The position numbers and the translations under genes were made by a program. Of a stretch of 64,000 nt of DNA, positions 44,297-56,549 are shown one piece after another; position 1 is the stretch's first letter; each line of letters begins with the position of its first letter. The DNA comes from Labia minor. Taxonomy: Eukaryota; Arthropoda; Insecta; Dermaptera; Spongiphoridae. The stretch is taken from NCBI GenBank assembly GCA_963082975.1, contig OY720344.1:61904546-61968545 (forward strand). Reading direction: 5' to 3'. The notes beneath the pieces were generated by a model. The model ran no database searches. It was not told where the DNA came from and was given only the letters and a program-made list of their open reading frames with translations.

Positions 44297-45845
44297 CTTG
44301 ATCAGTTGTTTCCTTTCATCACAAATACAATTCTTTAATTAATAATTAACATTATAAATTCTTTTCAACTCATTAATAGATTCAATTTAAATTCAAACAA
44401 ACAATTATTTTCTTTACAAAATTTAATTTCTATATTTTTTCTTATTAATTTAATTCTTTCCCTTTTTTTTATTTAATTATAAACAACCTCCCTAACCCCC
44501 TCCCCTTCAAAAACAAACCATTAGAATACATTAAAAACTGATTGAAAAGGCCAGAGTGTGAAGAAATAGAAAGGGCATTCGCCTAGGTTTATTAAATGGT
44601 TTGGGAAAATTTTGTAAATGATAATAATATGAATTTAATTAGCAAGGGATAAGTATTGAATTAAAGTCAAGGAATAAATGAATGACCATGTGTGTCGCCA
44701 GCAATATTTTTTAGAAAATATGCAAAATTAATGGAATGAGGATTGGATAAGGCTAATCGGACTTCTTTGAGAGGAAGACTGGAAGGTACCTAGCAAATAA
44801 ATAATATAATAAAAATTTATCTAAATGAAAGAAATTAGATTGAAAGGGTGGTAAAGAAATAGAAAAGGCAATCGAATTTTGATTTTAATTTTAAGATAAA
44901 AATATATGATTTAATTAAAGTAGAGAACAAAAAATAACATGATATGGAAAATAATTGATTATAATGATGCAAAAGACTCATCCGCTTGTAATGCAAATCC
45001 AAATTAGGATTTGCAGATATATGAATTAATTTTAAATTTGATATATATAAAAACACTACACATTTCTCCAATAAATAATGGAGGCTCAATCTTGCATAGT
45101 GGTGAACGGATCCAGAACGGATGGTGATAGAATGAGAATGAGAGTTGGATATTGTTGTCTTAGGTAAACTTCAAAAACAAAGAGTGGGGGTACGATTCGG
45201 AAGTGCCAACACTGGAAAATTCCTTTTGCATCCCTTATTTTTATTTTTAAAAAATTAGAATAATTAAATCAGATTTTCTTTTTCATATTTTGTTTACATA
45301 AATATCTATTAATAATATATATACAATATAATTTTTTTTTTTAAATTAAAAATTATGAAGGAAGGGGTGGCAAATTTAAAATTTGCCAACCAATGGAGCC
45401 ATGCGCAAACAATGATTTTGTAATCTTTATTAATTTTCCTATTTGCAAATTTAATTATAAAGTTTATATGTTACAAACAGTTTGAAATATTTTTAAAATT
45501 GAATAACTATAAAAATTTGGGTCAGGTTTATATTTTATTTTCTCTATTTTGACGTATTTGTTATCTATTAAAGTAATTCTCAAACTATTTGTAGACATTT
45601 TATAAAATCTAAAATTTTAAGAATAATTAAAAGCACAAATGCTACTGTATAGAATGGTTATATAATTGATAAATATTATATTATATTTTTAAACAACAAA
45701 ACATAATACTCTTTTAATTTGTTTTAAGTATGGTAAGTTTATAAATTTTTATAATAAGATTATGTGCATAACTAAGATACTAATATTTAAATAAAAATTT
45801 TAATTTTTAATGCGATGGGTGAGTGATGTACGGAATAAAATTTTT
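44297..45845. other. AT-rich spacer
   Basis: No gene supported. A 19-base near-perfect palindrome (GGCAAATTTAAAATTTGCC) lies at 45369-45387. Bases 45573-45595 (GTAATTCTCAAACTATTTG) could be the end of the decayed hAT that follows. Confidence 0.3.
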
Positions 45846-46200
45846 TATTCATGGATTTATCAATGCCAGGCTAAGTCTTAATTCCTTTTCCACTGATTTT
45901 AGTCGTTATCTTTACTAGTGTTTACTTTTGTTCAAAGCTGAAAATCCTACTTCACACAAGTAAGAGATAGAGATTTTTAAACAAATGTCAGAAAGACATT
46001 TTTAAATTTTATCCAAAATGAATAAGATTATTAATATGTATTATTATTCTTCCACTGGTGAATAACTTGTGAGTAGAAGAGAGCATTTTATTCTGTTCTT
46101 TGTATACTTTTATTTAATTTGTTTAGTTGGGCAAATAAATGTGTTAGAAAAGCTAACTTATCTTAAAAGTTGATCCAATCGGGAATGGCCAAAATTTAAA
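45846..46200 (-). pseudogene. Decayed hAT transposase fragment
   Basis: Minus strand, in order: an FxKLAFLTHLFAQLNKLNKS-like stretch near 46160-46105, then near 45965 ISYLCEVGFSALNKSKH and, after several stops, RLKSVEKELRLSLALIN. These are the insertion-domain end and the dimerisation region of a third hAT type (the SCAND3/ZBED wording LCE.GFSAL..KSKHR.RL). At least four stops. No terminal repeats could be paired. Confidence 0.65.
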
Positions 46201-46322
46201 TTTTAATTTTTTTAATAATAATAAATTAAAATTTATTAATAGGCAAATATTAGAGGATTTCATTAGGATATTCCTGAAGCCACAATTATAAAAAATGTAA
46301 ACAATAATTTCAAGTGTTCAAT

Positions 46323-47322
46323 CAGGGATTCCCAACCTTTTGTTTACGCCGACCCCATTTAAACATTATAAACTTTATTAATATTTCAGTCCCCCAGGTG
46401 CGGGAATTTTGTTTGTTGACGTATCCGCAAATATGGAAATGCGCCTCATCCGAAAAGATTTTCTTGCCAAAATCGGCGTCTTCTTCAAGCTGATTCCAGG
46501 CCCAGCCGAGGCAGCCTTTGAATGAAATAGTATTTTATAAATAATCGGAAGGTCTATACTTCACTATGAAAAAATAAATTTGAAAATTCATCCAACCGTT
46601 TTTGTTTTATTGCATTTAAAAAATAAATGTTACATGGCGGACCCTGAATATATATATATATATAACATTTTATAGAGTATATTTTTAACAATTTTATAAC
46701 AAAATATACATTTTAATAATATTAATAGTAGTAGAGCTAATACATTATTTTTTAACAAAACTTACAATTGAATATTTTATAAATTAATTATCTCAAAAAT
46801 GAAAATAGGCATTCCTGACTAAAAACATTAATGTGACGGTTCATGTTGACTTTAATAATGTTTTTGATATCAGGTAAAATTTTGATTAATAATAAATTTC
46901 ATAGTTTTTGCATTTACGATAATATAGCTAATAAATATTATCAAATATTTTATTGAAAATTATTGGATAATATTAATTGACAAAAAAAAATAACTCAATC
47001 AAAAAAAAAACTATTTAAATTAAATGATAATTTATATTTATTGAAAATTTTATAAAAATAATTCCAATGGGAAATTCCTTAAAAAAAATCCTTAAAACAT
47101 GGGCGATTATACCTATAAATATATAAAAGTGCAAATAGAACTTTAATAATTGTACTATACTGGGGACTAGCAGGGTCGGTTGGCAAATGTTTCTATATAC
47201 TTTTTTATTTAATTTTTATTTCTATAAGAAATTCTTTACTTTTATAGTAATTACAAGAAGAAATTTCCCTATCGACCCACAATAGCTCCTGAGCCTCCTG
47301 GACCCGTTGAGGATCCCTATGA
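46323..47322. mobile_element. Possible old hAT element with mariner fragment inside
   Basis: The left end CAGGGATTCCCAACCTTTTG looks like a hAT terminus, and the complement of 47322 (AGGGATCCTCAACGGGTCC) is a weak partner. CGACCCC words occur near both. No matching 8 bp duplication was found, so this pairing is tentative. Confidence 0.3.
46394..46520 (-). pseudogene. Tc1/mariner-type transposase fragment
   Basis: The minus strand encodes 40 residues in one frame: LGWAWNQLEEDADFGKKIF, SDEAHFHICGYVNKQNSRTW. The SDEAHF block contains the first catalytic Asp, and GYVNKQNxRxW is a signature of an arthropod mariner/Tc3-like lineage. No further part of the gene is recognisable on either side. Confidence 0.8.
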
Positions 47323-47477
47323 TAACACATAAAAACAGTGAATCCAGAAAATCAAATTTTAAAGATAATTTTATTTTTAATAATATATATGTATATTTAA
47401 AGAAAAAATTTATAATAATTGTAAATTTATGAAAAATAATATAATATTTTTTTTAAAATCATATAATCAATAATTAA

Positions 47478-47478
47478 T

Positions 47479-47509
<31 letters not shown>

Positions 47510-47510
47510 G
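47478..47510 (+). repeat. (TAA)n microsatellite, left side of LINE target
   Basis: About ten TAA/AAT units ending where LINE coding sequence starts. Its partner is at 50841-50868 on the other side of the LINE. Confidence 0.9.
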
Positions 47511-50500
47511 GCTGGAGATATAAACTTCACTCTGAATTTACAAAATTACATCCGGAACTCAAATTATCTGAACAAAATGTTGCGGATAGGAGAAATGCTA
47601 TAATAAAAAATAAATATCTTAGCAACGAGGAACTAGAGGTAATCCGAAGAAATGTGGGGAAATTGTTAACGCAAAAAGAGACTGAATCTGAAATGTCAGT
47701 CAATATCTCTTGCACCTCTCCTAATAGTTCATCTCCGGGAAGTAACTGCAGTAACCAATCGGGGGACGTCGATACATATCAACTCTTCTACAGCCTTCTA
47801 GCCTTTTACGAGGGTACTGAGCCGTCTAAGCGACCAAGATTTCCTAAATTGGCTTTTGCTAAAAACACAGTAAGTTCGATCCTCAAAACAAATGAAGTTT
47901 TGAGTAAATACATCCAAGAAAATTTAAATTTTGAAAGAGTCCATTTGGGTGTTTACGTTGCAGCAGCCACGGTATACCAACTGAATAATCAACAATTACT
48001 CCCACCTTTAAGTAGCCACGTTAAGCAACAAAATATATTAAAAGAACCGTCCTGGAAAATACGTCTACAAAAGAGTATTGATAAATTTAGGGCTAAATCA
48101 GATCTAATTGCTCAATACTTAAAAGGAGGGACATCACCTAAAGTAAAAAGAAAAGTTGAGGCTATTATGAAAAACTTAAATATTAATCAAAACACCCCGG
48201 ATCTTTTCAATATATTGAATAACTACCGTGATGAACTGCGACAACAAGCAAAAGCAAAAGGTGCCAGACTTAGAAGGTACAATGAATGCGATAAACGTAA
48301 GAAACAAAATAAGATCTTCAGTTTCAATGAAAAACAGTTTTATCGATCACTTAATAAAAACTCAAGCGAACAGTCTTATACCGAGATGGATCTTGAAGGT
48401 TGTAGAGACTATTGGGAGTCTATTTGGTCGCGGTCGGCTCGGGCTGATCTCGGGGCGGCATGGATTGATGATGTTATTGGGATCAATCGGGATGTGTCGG
48501 AAATGTCACCTGTCGTATTCTCGGAAAATGATGTCAGGACTATCCTTCAAAAGACGATCAACTGGAAGTCAGCAGGGCCTGATGGAATCCAAAATTTTTG
48601 GCTTAAAAGATTTCCATGTATACATGAATCTTTGGCTAAAATCTATTCTGACGCTGTTAAAAACCCCAATAGTTTGCCTCCATTTCTAACAAAAGGTATC
48701 ACCTACCTCCTATTTAAAAAAGGAAACCCTCTGGACCCAAAAAATTATAGACCAGTAACCTGTCTTTCAGTATTTTATAAGCTGTTCACTGCCTTAATCA
48801 ATGAAAAAATATATATACATTGTGAGCAAAACAACATCATTGCTTTTGAACAGAAGGGTTGCGTAAAGGGTAGCCTTGGATGTAAGGAACAACTCATACT
48901 AGATTCAATTATTATGAAACAAGCTTGCCAAAATAAAAGAAATATATCCACATGCTACATTGATTATTCAAAGGCTTTCGACTCCATCCCTCATAATTGG
49001 CTGTTGAAATCTCTTGAAATTTACAAAATAAATAAAAGTATAATCCACCTTCTTTCCTATTTAATGAATGGTTGGAGGACTAATTTAAAAATAAATGGCC
49101 ATGATATCTGAGAAGTTTCAATAAAAAAGGGATATTTCAAGGAGATTCTTTGAGCCCAATGTGGTTTTGTTTGGCGCTTAACCCTCTATCTACCCTACTA
49201 AATAGAACCGAAGTAGGTTTTAGATTGAAAAAAAAGGATAAAATGAAATATAGCCATCTTCTATACATGGACGACCTCAAGTTGTATGGTGAGTCAGAGC
49301 GAGAATTGGCAACATTAATTAACACCACTAAATTGTTCAGTGATGACATAAAAATGAACTTTGGAATGGATAAGTGCGCGATGCTTCACGTGGCTAGAGG
49401 TAAGATAACTCATTCAAATCTAATAATACATGGTATATCTCAACTAACACCTGAAGAGCTATACAGATATCTAGGTATGCAACAAAACCTTAATATAAGT
49501 CATACAGTTATGAAGAATGAGCTTACCACCAAATATAAGTCTAGGCTGACCAAGCTATTGAACTCAAAGTTGAATTCAAAAAATATGTTTAAGGCGATCA
49601 ATACTTGGGCAGTACCTTTGCTTACCTACTCATTTGGCATAATTAAGTGGAGCAAAGCGGACTTGGATGAATTAGACCGATTAACTCGCCGAATGTTATA
49701 TAAATTCAATTGTCATCACCCTAAGTCAGCAATCGAACGCCTTTATCTCGCTCGGAGAGATGGTGGCCGTGGTCTATTAAACATCTCGCAACTATGCAAA
49801 AAGCAAATTAGAATGATGCGCTCCTATTTCCAATGTCATGCTAATCCTAAGATCGATAGATTAGTAAAAATAGACAAATTTACCCCACTCCAACTAAAGC
49901 AACAGGTAATAGACGATGTAGTTGAACCATATGAGAGCCTCATAACATCCTGGAGAGATAAAATACTCCATGGAAAATATCCCACTCAATTGAGTGACCC
50001 CAATGTCGATAGGGAGACATCACTATCAATGTTTGAAAAGGGCTACCTATTCCCGCCAACAGAGGGATTTATCACAGCAATTCAAGACAAGACAATCAGG
50101 ACGCGTAATTATGAGAAAAACATCCTCAAGTTGAACGTAGTTGATCGATGTAGGAGATGTGGGAAACCTGGGGAAACAGTAGAACATCTAACTGGTGGTT
50201 GCAGTGCTCTAGCGGATAATGTCTACACTTGTAGACATAACCAAGTGGCAAAAATCCTCCACATACAAATTTCCCTTAAGTGCAACCTTATTACTATCCC
50301 GGAACCCTATTACAAATACTCACCTCCCACGGTCTTAGAATCCGATTCCTATGTGCTGTACTGGGATTGTCCCATAATAACCGATAAATCTATTGATTAC
50401 AATCGCCCTGACCTTCTGTTGATTGATAAAAAAGAGAAAAAGGCAACAATAATAGAGGTGGGCATCCCTTTGTCCCACAACGTCTCAAAAACCGAGAAGG

Positions 50501-50724
50501 AGAAATATTACAAATATCAAAACCTTGCTATGGAGCTGAAATCTCTGTGGAAGCTGACAAGTGTGAAGATAGTTCCAATAGTGATGTCGGTAGAGGGAGT
50601 ATCTCCAGTGAAATTTAAAGATAATTTAAAGGTATTAGGACTATCGGATAAACTTTCCATCATTATCCAGAAAGCAGTTATTCTACAAACGTGTTATATT
50701 CTTAGAAAAGTCCTAATGCCATAA
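47510..50724 (+). pseudogene. R4/Dong reverse transcriptase-endonuclease, two defects
   Basis: The enzyme nicks its TAA-type target with a C-terminal restriction-like endonuclease and reverse transcribes its RNA there. Seen in order: N-terminal region (open from 47510, no native start), RT motif WKSAGPDGI (about 48564), YRPVTCLSVFYKLFTALI, motif A YIDYSKAFDSI (about 48957), a TGA stop at 49109-49111 and a frameshift near 49130. The frame then continues through motif B GIFQGDSLSP, motif C YMDD (49264-49275), a thumb with YRYLGM, a zinc-binding CRRCGKPGETVEHLTGGC (about 50146) and endonuclease motif RPDLLLIDKKEKKATIIEV (about 50404-50460). Everything outside the two defects is open, so inactivation is recent. 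No APE endonuclease, as expected for R4. Confidence 0.88.
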
Positions 50725-50840
50725 AGGAAATATATAAAGGTTGTTGTGGGTTAGGGTGAATTCCCTCTCCATCGCAACCGTGAGCCTAGTTCTCAAAAAA
50801 GAATTAACTGACACTAGAGAGTGTTGAGGATTTCTGAGGA

Positions 50841-50868
50841 AAATAATAATAATAATAATAATAATATT
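50841..50868 (+). repeat. (TAA)n microsatellite, right side of LINE target
   Basis: About nine AAT units directly after the LINE 3' end. Confidence 0.9.
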
Positions 50869-52831
50869 CATATAAAAATGTATATTTTTCCAAAGCCAGC
50901 TTGGATTATTATCATACATTAATTTGGATATCTATTGACACTTGTTATTAATTATTTTAATTAAGAAAAGATTCTTCAATTCAAAAACCTGATTTATGTT
51001 TATATTGAGGGATATTGGAACTTATGTTGAAATGGTCGATTTTTTAAGTTCATTTTTTCCAAATTTCGATTCTATTATCATCTCTCTTGTATCTTGTATC
51101 TTAAAATAAATGTGTGATTTAAATAAAAAAATAACCCTATCCATCTTGTTATTTAATAGACAAGGATAGATGGATGGTATATATAATTTACATGTAATGT
51201 GTGCATTTCTACAAAATCCCAATGGAGCAAGAAGATATCAACTTCAGAGAGTAAAGTCCCTAAGGTCTTCGTTTCTTTTAAAATTCATCTTGTTCCCTTA
51301 ACATTTTTATATTATTTTACTTTTTACTTTGTAAATAGAATAGGTAGAGTTTAACATCCATTATTTTGAAGTGTAAGAGTTATGAATTGTGGCTCATGCC
51401 CTTCATTAGTAGATCATGTTTTTTTAAAATTGAAATTTTTTCACTTTATTAACAGATCATAAATTAATAATTTGATATTAGAATATTGCGGAGATGAATA
51501 ATTGTACGATCTTATAAATATTTAGTTAGAATTATAAAATCAAAAAGGACAATTAGGGAGGACTATATTGAAAAATATATGTCGCTAAAGTATTTTTTTT
51601 TTTTGTAAAACTAACAACTGTAAAGTATAGATTTTCTTAATAAAATTGAAATTAAAAGATAAAAGATTTAATTAATAAAGTATAGAGATTAATCTTCATT
51701 TTTTTGATAAATATATTTTATTATTTTCTATTTATTCAAAGTTTTTCTTTTATTTTATGCATTCTAAATTGAGATGATAAAAAAGATGATTGAATTTTTA
51801 TATTTATCTTTTTATTCAAACTCATGTTTTTACCTCTTTTAAAATTTTTCTCTAAAGTCATTTAAATTAATATATATTTCTTGAAATAAATATGAATAAT
51901 TTAGTATAGTAAGAAGAAAAGTTGTTTAATTAATTTGATTGTAATTAAAGTTCGAAGTTTTAGTTTTAAAACAACTTTTTTCTTCTTTCTGTTATTTTTT
52001 TTCCAAGTTAAAAATGGGATGTTTTCATTAATTTATAAATGCTTGTTTTGTTTTTTTTCTTAAAAAAAGGAAGAAAGAAGAAATGTTATTTTAAAGTCCA
52101 CTGAAGATTGTCTCCATCTTTTTTTCTTTTTTGCTACTTGATTACATTTTGCTCGTTTATTAATGGGATGCTGGTTTGTCTATTTTATTAGTGTTTTAGT
52201 TGTGCTTTTGGTTTGGAGGAGGGGATGGAAGAGTGTGATGGGGAGGGAGAGAATATTCCCCGTTGGATACGAATGTAATATAGATAAGGATAAACATTAA
52301 TTAGCTTTAAATAGTATTCTACGCCCTACGTGGTGCTAATTGTTCCTTCTCACCCTTACGTACCATTCATATGCCCAACGCTTTTTCACACTTATCGTAT
52401 CCAAGCCATAGAACTCCTAGATTAAACTAAAACTTTTTTCATACTTGTCCTTTCAAAGATTTTCATAAATATAAAAAAAAATAGAAATGTTTTGCTTAAA
52501 ATAAAAATCTCACTTTATACTTATAATTAATTCTATAATTTTTATTTTTTAAACAATAATATACTGATATATATAAACTAATTATTCAATATTTTAAAAT
52601 TGATTAATTTAATTGAATCACTCTTGAAGTATCTTGAAGTATGGTGAATAAATTGAATTTAGCTTAGGAATTTTTTTAATAGTTAGGTCCAATAGTTACC
52701 GTTGCAAGACCACAGCAAGACTCTCTGTCCATGAATACTCCGCTTGGGTGTCGATATAGATGGCTTTTCTGAACTTTATGCGCTAATTTAATGTGGGAAT
52801 TGCAACAATACATATTAATATTTGGTAATTA
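50869..52831. other. AT-rich spacer
   Basis: No gene supported. Bases 52200-52430 are less AT-rich (a G-rich run near 52215-52250, then mixed sequence) and share nothing with the repeats here. Confidence 0.3.
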
Positions 52832-52833
52832 TA

Positions 52834-53252
52834 TTGAATGGTCATCCAGTAATTGATTTGAATAGAACTTTATCAGTGGGTTCCTTTTTTAATTCCAAAT
52901 AAACTTTTCTTATGAAATTTTTTTGAGTCGCTTCTAGTTTACGAGATAAAAAGGATTAAAGTTTGCATATATATCCATTGATATTCTATTTAGCTACCAT
53001 GTTGTATTAATTTAACCATCAGAGGGCACCACTAATTTTCAGATTTGATATAGAAAAATTAAAAAATTAATTAAATAATTTCCCTATATCCGAACCGAAC
53101 CGAAAAAAACCTAAAATTAGGAATAATTAAATAATTAGTGAATTAGACAATAAAACATTACTTAATGTCATCATATTTCGAGGTTTAAAATAAGCTAATT
53201 TGGCAAACTGACAAAGATTTATCCAAATCCATATGACTGGATGACCATTCAA
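52834..53252. mobile_element. TA-flanked MITE (419 bp), Tc1/mariner type
   Basis: Inverted ends TTGAATGGTCATCCAGT are perfect for 17 bases and continue with mismatches to about 45 bases. TA lies on both outer sides (52832-52833 and 53253-53254). No ORF. TA duplication and TIRs fit Tc1/mariner. Confidence 0.85.
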
Positions 53253-53601
53253 TATAATTACTTAATATTTATTATTAAAAATGTTTGAACAGATTCTCTA
53301 AAGTGGAGTATACATCGGATGAACAACGCGAGGTTTTATTTCAATGATTCTTATCAAGGATTTTATTGCAAAAAATAATTTTTGAGTTTTCATAAAATGA
53401 AATTGATTGATGATCAATTTGTTATATACAAATATAAGCATATATAAAAATAATAATAGTAGAATGGAGGTTATTTATAATAATCGACCCAGCCAATTTA
53501 TTATTATCTCAGGATAATCCTGCATTATTTTTAAAGAATTATTCACTAATCGTAAAAAATAATTTTTTAAAGTTCCGATCGAAAAGAGTAATCTTACAAT
53601 T

Positions 53602-53702
53602 ATGTATAATTACTTAAATAAATAATATAATCAAAGTATACCTGTTATTTAGTTATTTTTTTTAAAAATAAATATACAAAATTAATTGTTATCATTGATA
53701 AC

Positions 53703-53739
<37 letters not shown>

Positions 53740-54150
53740 TATACAACAGGGGTCGGTAACCTTTTTCAATAGTCGTGCACATTTCTGAAATAATGATAAT
53801 ATTACTTAGAAACATTTACCTTTTTTAGAACCATATTGGAAAAATTGAAAAAAATCGAAAATGTTTACGAGTCTAAACGCAAAAACATTTTACCTTTTTT
53901 TTTTAAATTTAATACTTACAATTAGTAATTTGAATGCGGGCACTTGAAAAAATTGCAGACCCCTGGTATACAATATATATTTTAAAATTAAAATTGTCGT
54001 TGATTTGCTGACTAAACCAATCAGAATCTAAGCTCTAGCTCTATTGATAAAATTTCATTGATATCTAAAGTGGCCGAAACGCTAATCTGTATAATTACTT
54101 AAATAATATAATCAAAGTATACCTGTTATTTATTTATTGTTTTTAAAAAT
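53602..54150 (+). repeat. Direct repeat pair of about 65 bases
   Basis: 53602-53665 and 54087-54150 share TATAATTACTTAAATAA, then ATATAATCAAAGTATACCTG and TTATTTATTT-like sequence. The interval holds a TA microsatellite and the MITE at 53747. This could be a local duplication or the ends of an unrecognised element. Confidence 0.55.
53747..53965. mobile_element. hAT-type MITE (219 bp)
   Basis: Inverted ends CAGGGGTCGGTAACCTTTTT and CAGGGGTCTGCAATTTTTTC, with a perfect 8 bp duplication GTATACAA (53739-53746 and 53966-53973). The middle holds the TTTTAGAACCATATTGGAAAA phrase shared with the MITEs at 30574 and 33266. No ORF. Confidence 0.9.
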
Positions 54151-54639
54151 ATTTTTAATTTAAATAAAATACTTATTATTTTTTTCTAATAAATCTTATT
54201 TCTAATTGGTTTCTAAAATGTTGATAATAAGTGTAATTATTAAGAAAAGTAAAGTAAGAAGATTGAATATAAAATGCAAAGAACTATTTTGAAAATGAAA
54301 AGGAAGAAACAGATGGTAAACAATATAATTAAATTTTGGTGAGATAAGGGGAGCATTCAATCGAAGAATTTAATAATCTTCCATTCTTAGATAGTTACTA
54401 GCTGCTCAGAGCGCCTTCGGCGCTCTTCACACCTAGACGGGGGCTCCGCCCCCTGTACCCCCGAGTTGTACATAGTATTTGGTGGTTGAAAGTATTAAAA
54501 GGTTTTCATCCATTTTGTTTCAATCCGTATATTACATAAAACATTCATTTCTTTTTGTGTTCTTATTTAAAAAATCTATTTTAATTTAATCAGTAAATTA
54601 ATTATATATATTATTATTATTGTATATGTTATATCTATC

Positions 54640-55390
54640 TATCTATGTGGCTCAAAGATACTCGAAAGTTCTTGGCCGCAACAACCACATTTCTCCAATT
54701 GTCCCTATCCTAAGCCCTTGTCCCATCTCTCTTACGTCCCTTCCTACGCGTCATTGGTTTTCCAAGCGGACGTTTTCCAATCGGTCTTCCCACCAATATC
54801 TTTTTCCTCTCCCATTCTTGCCACGTGCCCTGCCTATCGCAGCTTTTTCCCTTTTATAACCCTAACTATTTCTGAAGATGCAGAGAGGCCATGCAATTTC
54901 TTGTTATACAGTCTCCCTCATACCTGGTGACCTCATCTTTCTTTGGCCAATAAATGCAGGGAAGAATCCTATTCTCAAATACTCTGAATCTACTCTCATC
55001 TCCAAGGGTCATAGACCATGCCTCCCACCCATATAATGCAACAGGCAAAATAATCTTTTTATATATTCCCTTTGATAATAATTTTGAAGAGATAAGCCTC
55101 TTTATTGCAGATAACAGGCGTTTCCCGATTGCAACCCCGATTTAAATTCTTCTCAAATATTATTATCCTTCGTGATTACATTCAATTTTTCTACATATTC
55201 AAATTCTACATTTTGTATCTTAAGATTTTGTATGTTAATACTCTTCCTCTTTGTTACTAAATATTTTTTCTTATCACTATTAATTTCAAACCTCCATTAA
55301 ATTTTCCTCGCTATCTGTAATTGCAATTGCCGAATCTCCTATTATATTTAAGTCGTCTGAGTAACCTAATATTTTACAATTGATTTCCGC
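54640..55390 (-). pseudogene. RTE-type LINE fragment carried in Helitron copy 2
   Basis: The minus strand reads from the RT active site to the 3' end: LGYSDDLNIIGD (a YADD-type box with Ala replaced by Ser, about 55350), a region like SISEE..R..AGN, PVALYGWEAWSMTLGDESRF (about 55045), FENRILPCIYWPKKDEVT, and a tail with NVVAAxKNFRV followed by a short (GATA)n. Several stops and shifts. Lies in the same orientation as the Helitron. Confidence 0.7.
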
Positions 55391-56549
55391 ATCTTATTCT
55401 TTCTTTACTACCTTCAAGAGAAATTTGAAGATTGAAAATTTGAAAAAGTTTATCCGGATCTATTGAGTTATGCGTATGTTTTACTAAAGTCTACAAATAA
55501 TTAGTGAACAGAAATATTGAATTCGCGGTTTTGTTCCTAATATCTGTCATAATGAAAATATCTTAATTAATGTTGGTCGATTTGGCCTGAACCCGCAATG
55601 ATATCTCCTAATATTTCCTCCGCCTATAGTTTATAAGTATTGTATATGTTATAATAGAGTATAATATTTCTTGATCATTACATTTTGGTATTTTATTTTC
55701 ATTGCTAGATTATTATTGAATATTTTTAATTATAATGAAACTTGAGAAAATGCAAAAATAGAGACTTGAGACAATTTATAAAAATTAACGGTATAAAACT
55801 ATAGATAAATGACCAATATATACATTCATTAATAGTATTAATTTAAATTAATTGATTTATTTGTTTTTTTTATTATTAAGTTCATTTATTAATTTTTTTA
55901 GATCATAGTTATTTTCCTTAAAAGAAACTTAAATTCTGTGGTGCTAGGGGATTTGAAAATTATTCGTCGCAATATGAAGATTTCGCTTACAGTTTCTGTC
56001 ATGTCCGACCTCCATCCAACAGTTATTTTCTGTTAAGTTTTTTGCTTCTCTTAATCATGTGATCTATATATTTAATTTTTTTTGATTCATTATAATAAAA
56101 TTTAAACAAATAAAAATTTTTACTTTGTTAATTTATATAAATTTCAATATTAACTGATTGTGAGTGATACGCTTAGCCAATATTCTGAATATTTTGTGTA
56201 CAAAAATATTGAATGTTCTTAGCGAGATTTGATATAATGTTGTACGATTTGTCCTAAATCTGAATTAGAAGAAAATTATAAATTGCCTCCTCTTCCAGCC
56301 CAATTCATTTACCCACCCATGTTGCATATGGCATCTAAATTTCTTAAAACTCCGTTTTTTTAATTTAAAATAGAAGGAGAGAAAGAGTTTTAAATTATAT
56401 TCGAATAGTCTATATATTCTATATATCAGTATTTTTTTTCTGAATTTAATAGCAAGTTGATTTTAAAAATTTTCCATTCTTAATGCATATGATTGATTAC
56501 ATGTGTTAAAATTTAAAAAAATTCAAATATTCTAATTTTTATATTTATA

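Larger units (their letters stand above)
47510..50868 (+). mobile_element. R4/Dong-type LINE inserted in a TAA microsatellite
   Basis: The 3.3 kb element begins in the middle of a coding frame directly after TAA repeats and ends, about 120 bases after its stop codon, in TAA repeats again. Dong-type elements are known to insert within TAA repeats, so the flanks fit the clade suggested by the protein. The 5' end is missing (5' truncation). The 3' untranslated part contains GTTGAGGATTTCTGAGG just before the repeat. Confidence 0.85.
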
